A stretch of DNA of 19,714 nucleotides, from contig JNEM01015516.1 of assembly GCA_000697335.1 (NCBI GenBank), forward strand, positions 1 through 19,714, read 5' to 3'. Below the pieces are notes generated by a model, which was not told where the DNA came from, searched no databases, and saw nothing but the letters and a program-made list of their open reading frames with translations. Both the position numbers and the translations under genes were made by a program. Shown here one piece after another: positions 19,374-19,714 of this stretch. Each line of letters begins with the position of its first letter. Position 1 is the stretch's first letter. The DNA is from Conidiobolus incongruus B7586. Its lineage: Eukaryota > Entomophthoromycota > Entomophthoromycetes > Entomophthorales > Conidiobolaceae.

Positions 19374-19714
19374 TGATTGTAAATCAAAGAATACTATGTT
19401 GAATATGTAATTCATGATATTTTCATCATTATCACAATTTTTCTATCAATTTTTGAATAATATGATTAATTATTAAAAGCAAAATAATATATGTCAGTGA
19501 CTGAAAATTAAGAATAACTAAGCTATATAAGATGCTAAATAATTTTCACAGTTATATTTATTTTTCATAAATAAAATATATATTACATGGTCTAAGTTTA
19601 TAATAATATATTTTATTCAAAATTATCAGATTTAAAGTATATATAGAAATGATTTCATATATTATCAATATTATTTACTTATTAAATAATAATACTATAA
19701 AATATTAATAAAAA

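Larger units (their letters stand above)
17842..19714. other. AT-rich region upstream of the transporter, no gene seen
   Basis: After the promoter at 17842-17960 I see no supported gene. The 77-codon open frame at 18030-18263 has no ATG start and has random AT-rich composition. A short GC rise near 18525-18555 (GAGGGGGAA, TTGGGG) could be a control site, but no gene follows within the window. Confidence 0.55.

Overview
The window is nuclear DNA of an AT-rich fungus. It carries a GT15 (KRE2/MNT1-type) mannosyltransferase, a family known essentially from fungi, an intronless POT/PTR2 peptide transporter, and two genes whose short introns (48 and 55 bases) have GT...AG ends and fungal-type branch-site motifs. 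The lineage cannot be fixed from the sequence. Genes stand out as GC-richer islands in very AT-rich intergenic DNA.

Bases 1-5119 are a nest of five copies of one mariner-type (D34D) DNA transposon of about 1.3 kb. Copy A (+) runs off the left edge. Copy B (-) abuts A. Fragment E (-) follows B and meets copy C (+) head to head in a TA tract. Copy D (-) sits inside C. All are decayed, and the youngest (D) is the least AT-rich. Differences between D and C are almost all C-to-T or G-to-A, and by eye there is one CpG in the whole 5.1 kb. This suggests targeted cytosine mutation (RIP-like, or deamination of methylated C).

Bases 6303-8833 hold two convergent genes I do not recognise. The first (+) encodes a low-complexity, Ser/Thr/Asn-rich protein with a KRKR-type basic patch and has an unclear 3' end. 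The second (-) encodes a 342-residue coiled-coil protein ending in a single hydrophobic segment, as in tail-anchored proteins. Bases 8834-12290 have no supported gene but contain a GC-richer island (about 11290-11770) with a strong hairpin, which could be an RNA gene or a gene relic.

Bases 12448-13587 encode the Golgi mannosyltransferase, behind a compact GC-rich promoter island and a TATA box. After a 2.7 kb gene-free stretch, bases 16276-17841 (-) encode the PTR2-type di/tripeptide transporter with a CCAAT box upstream. The rest, to 19714, is AT-rich with no supported gene. The genes share no obvious pathway. I saw no convincing novel multi-gene system. The points most worth checking are the transposon mutation pattern, the tail-anchored coiled-coil protein and the 11.3-11.8 kb island.
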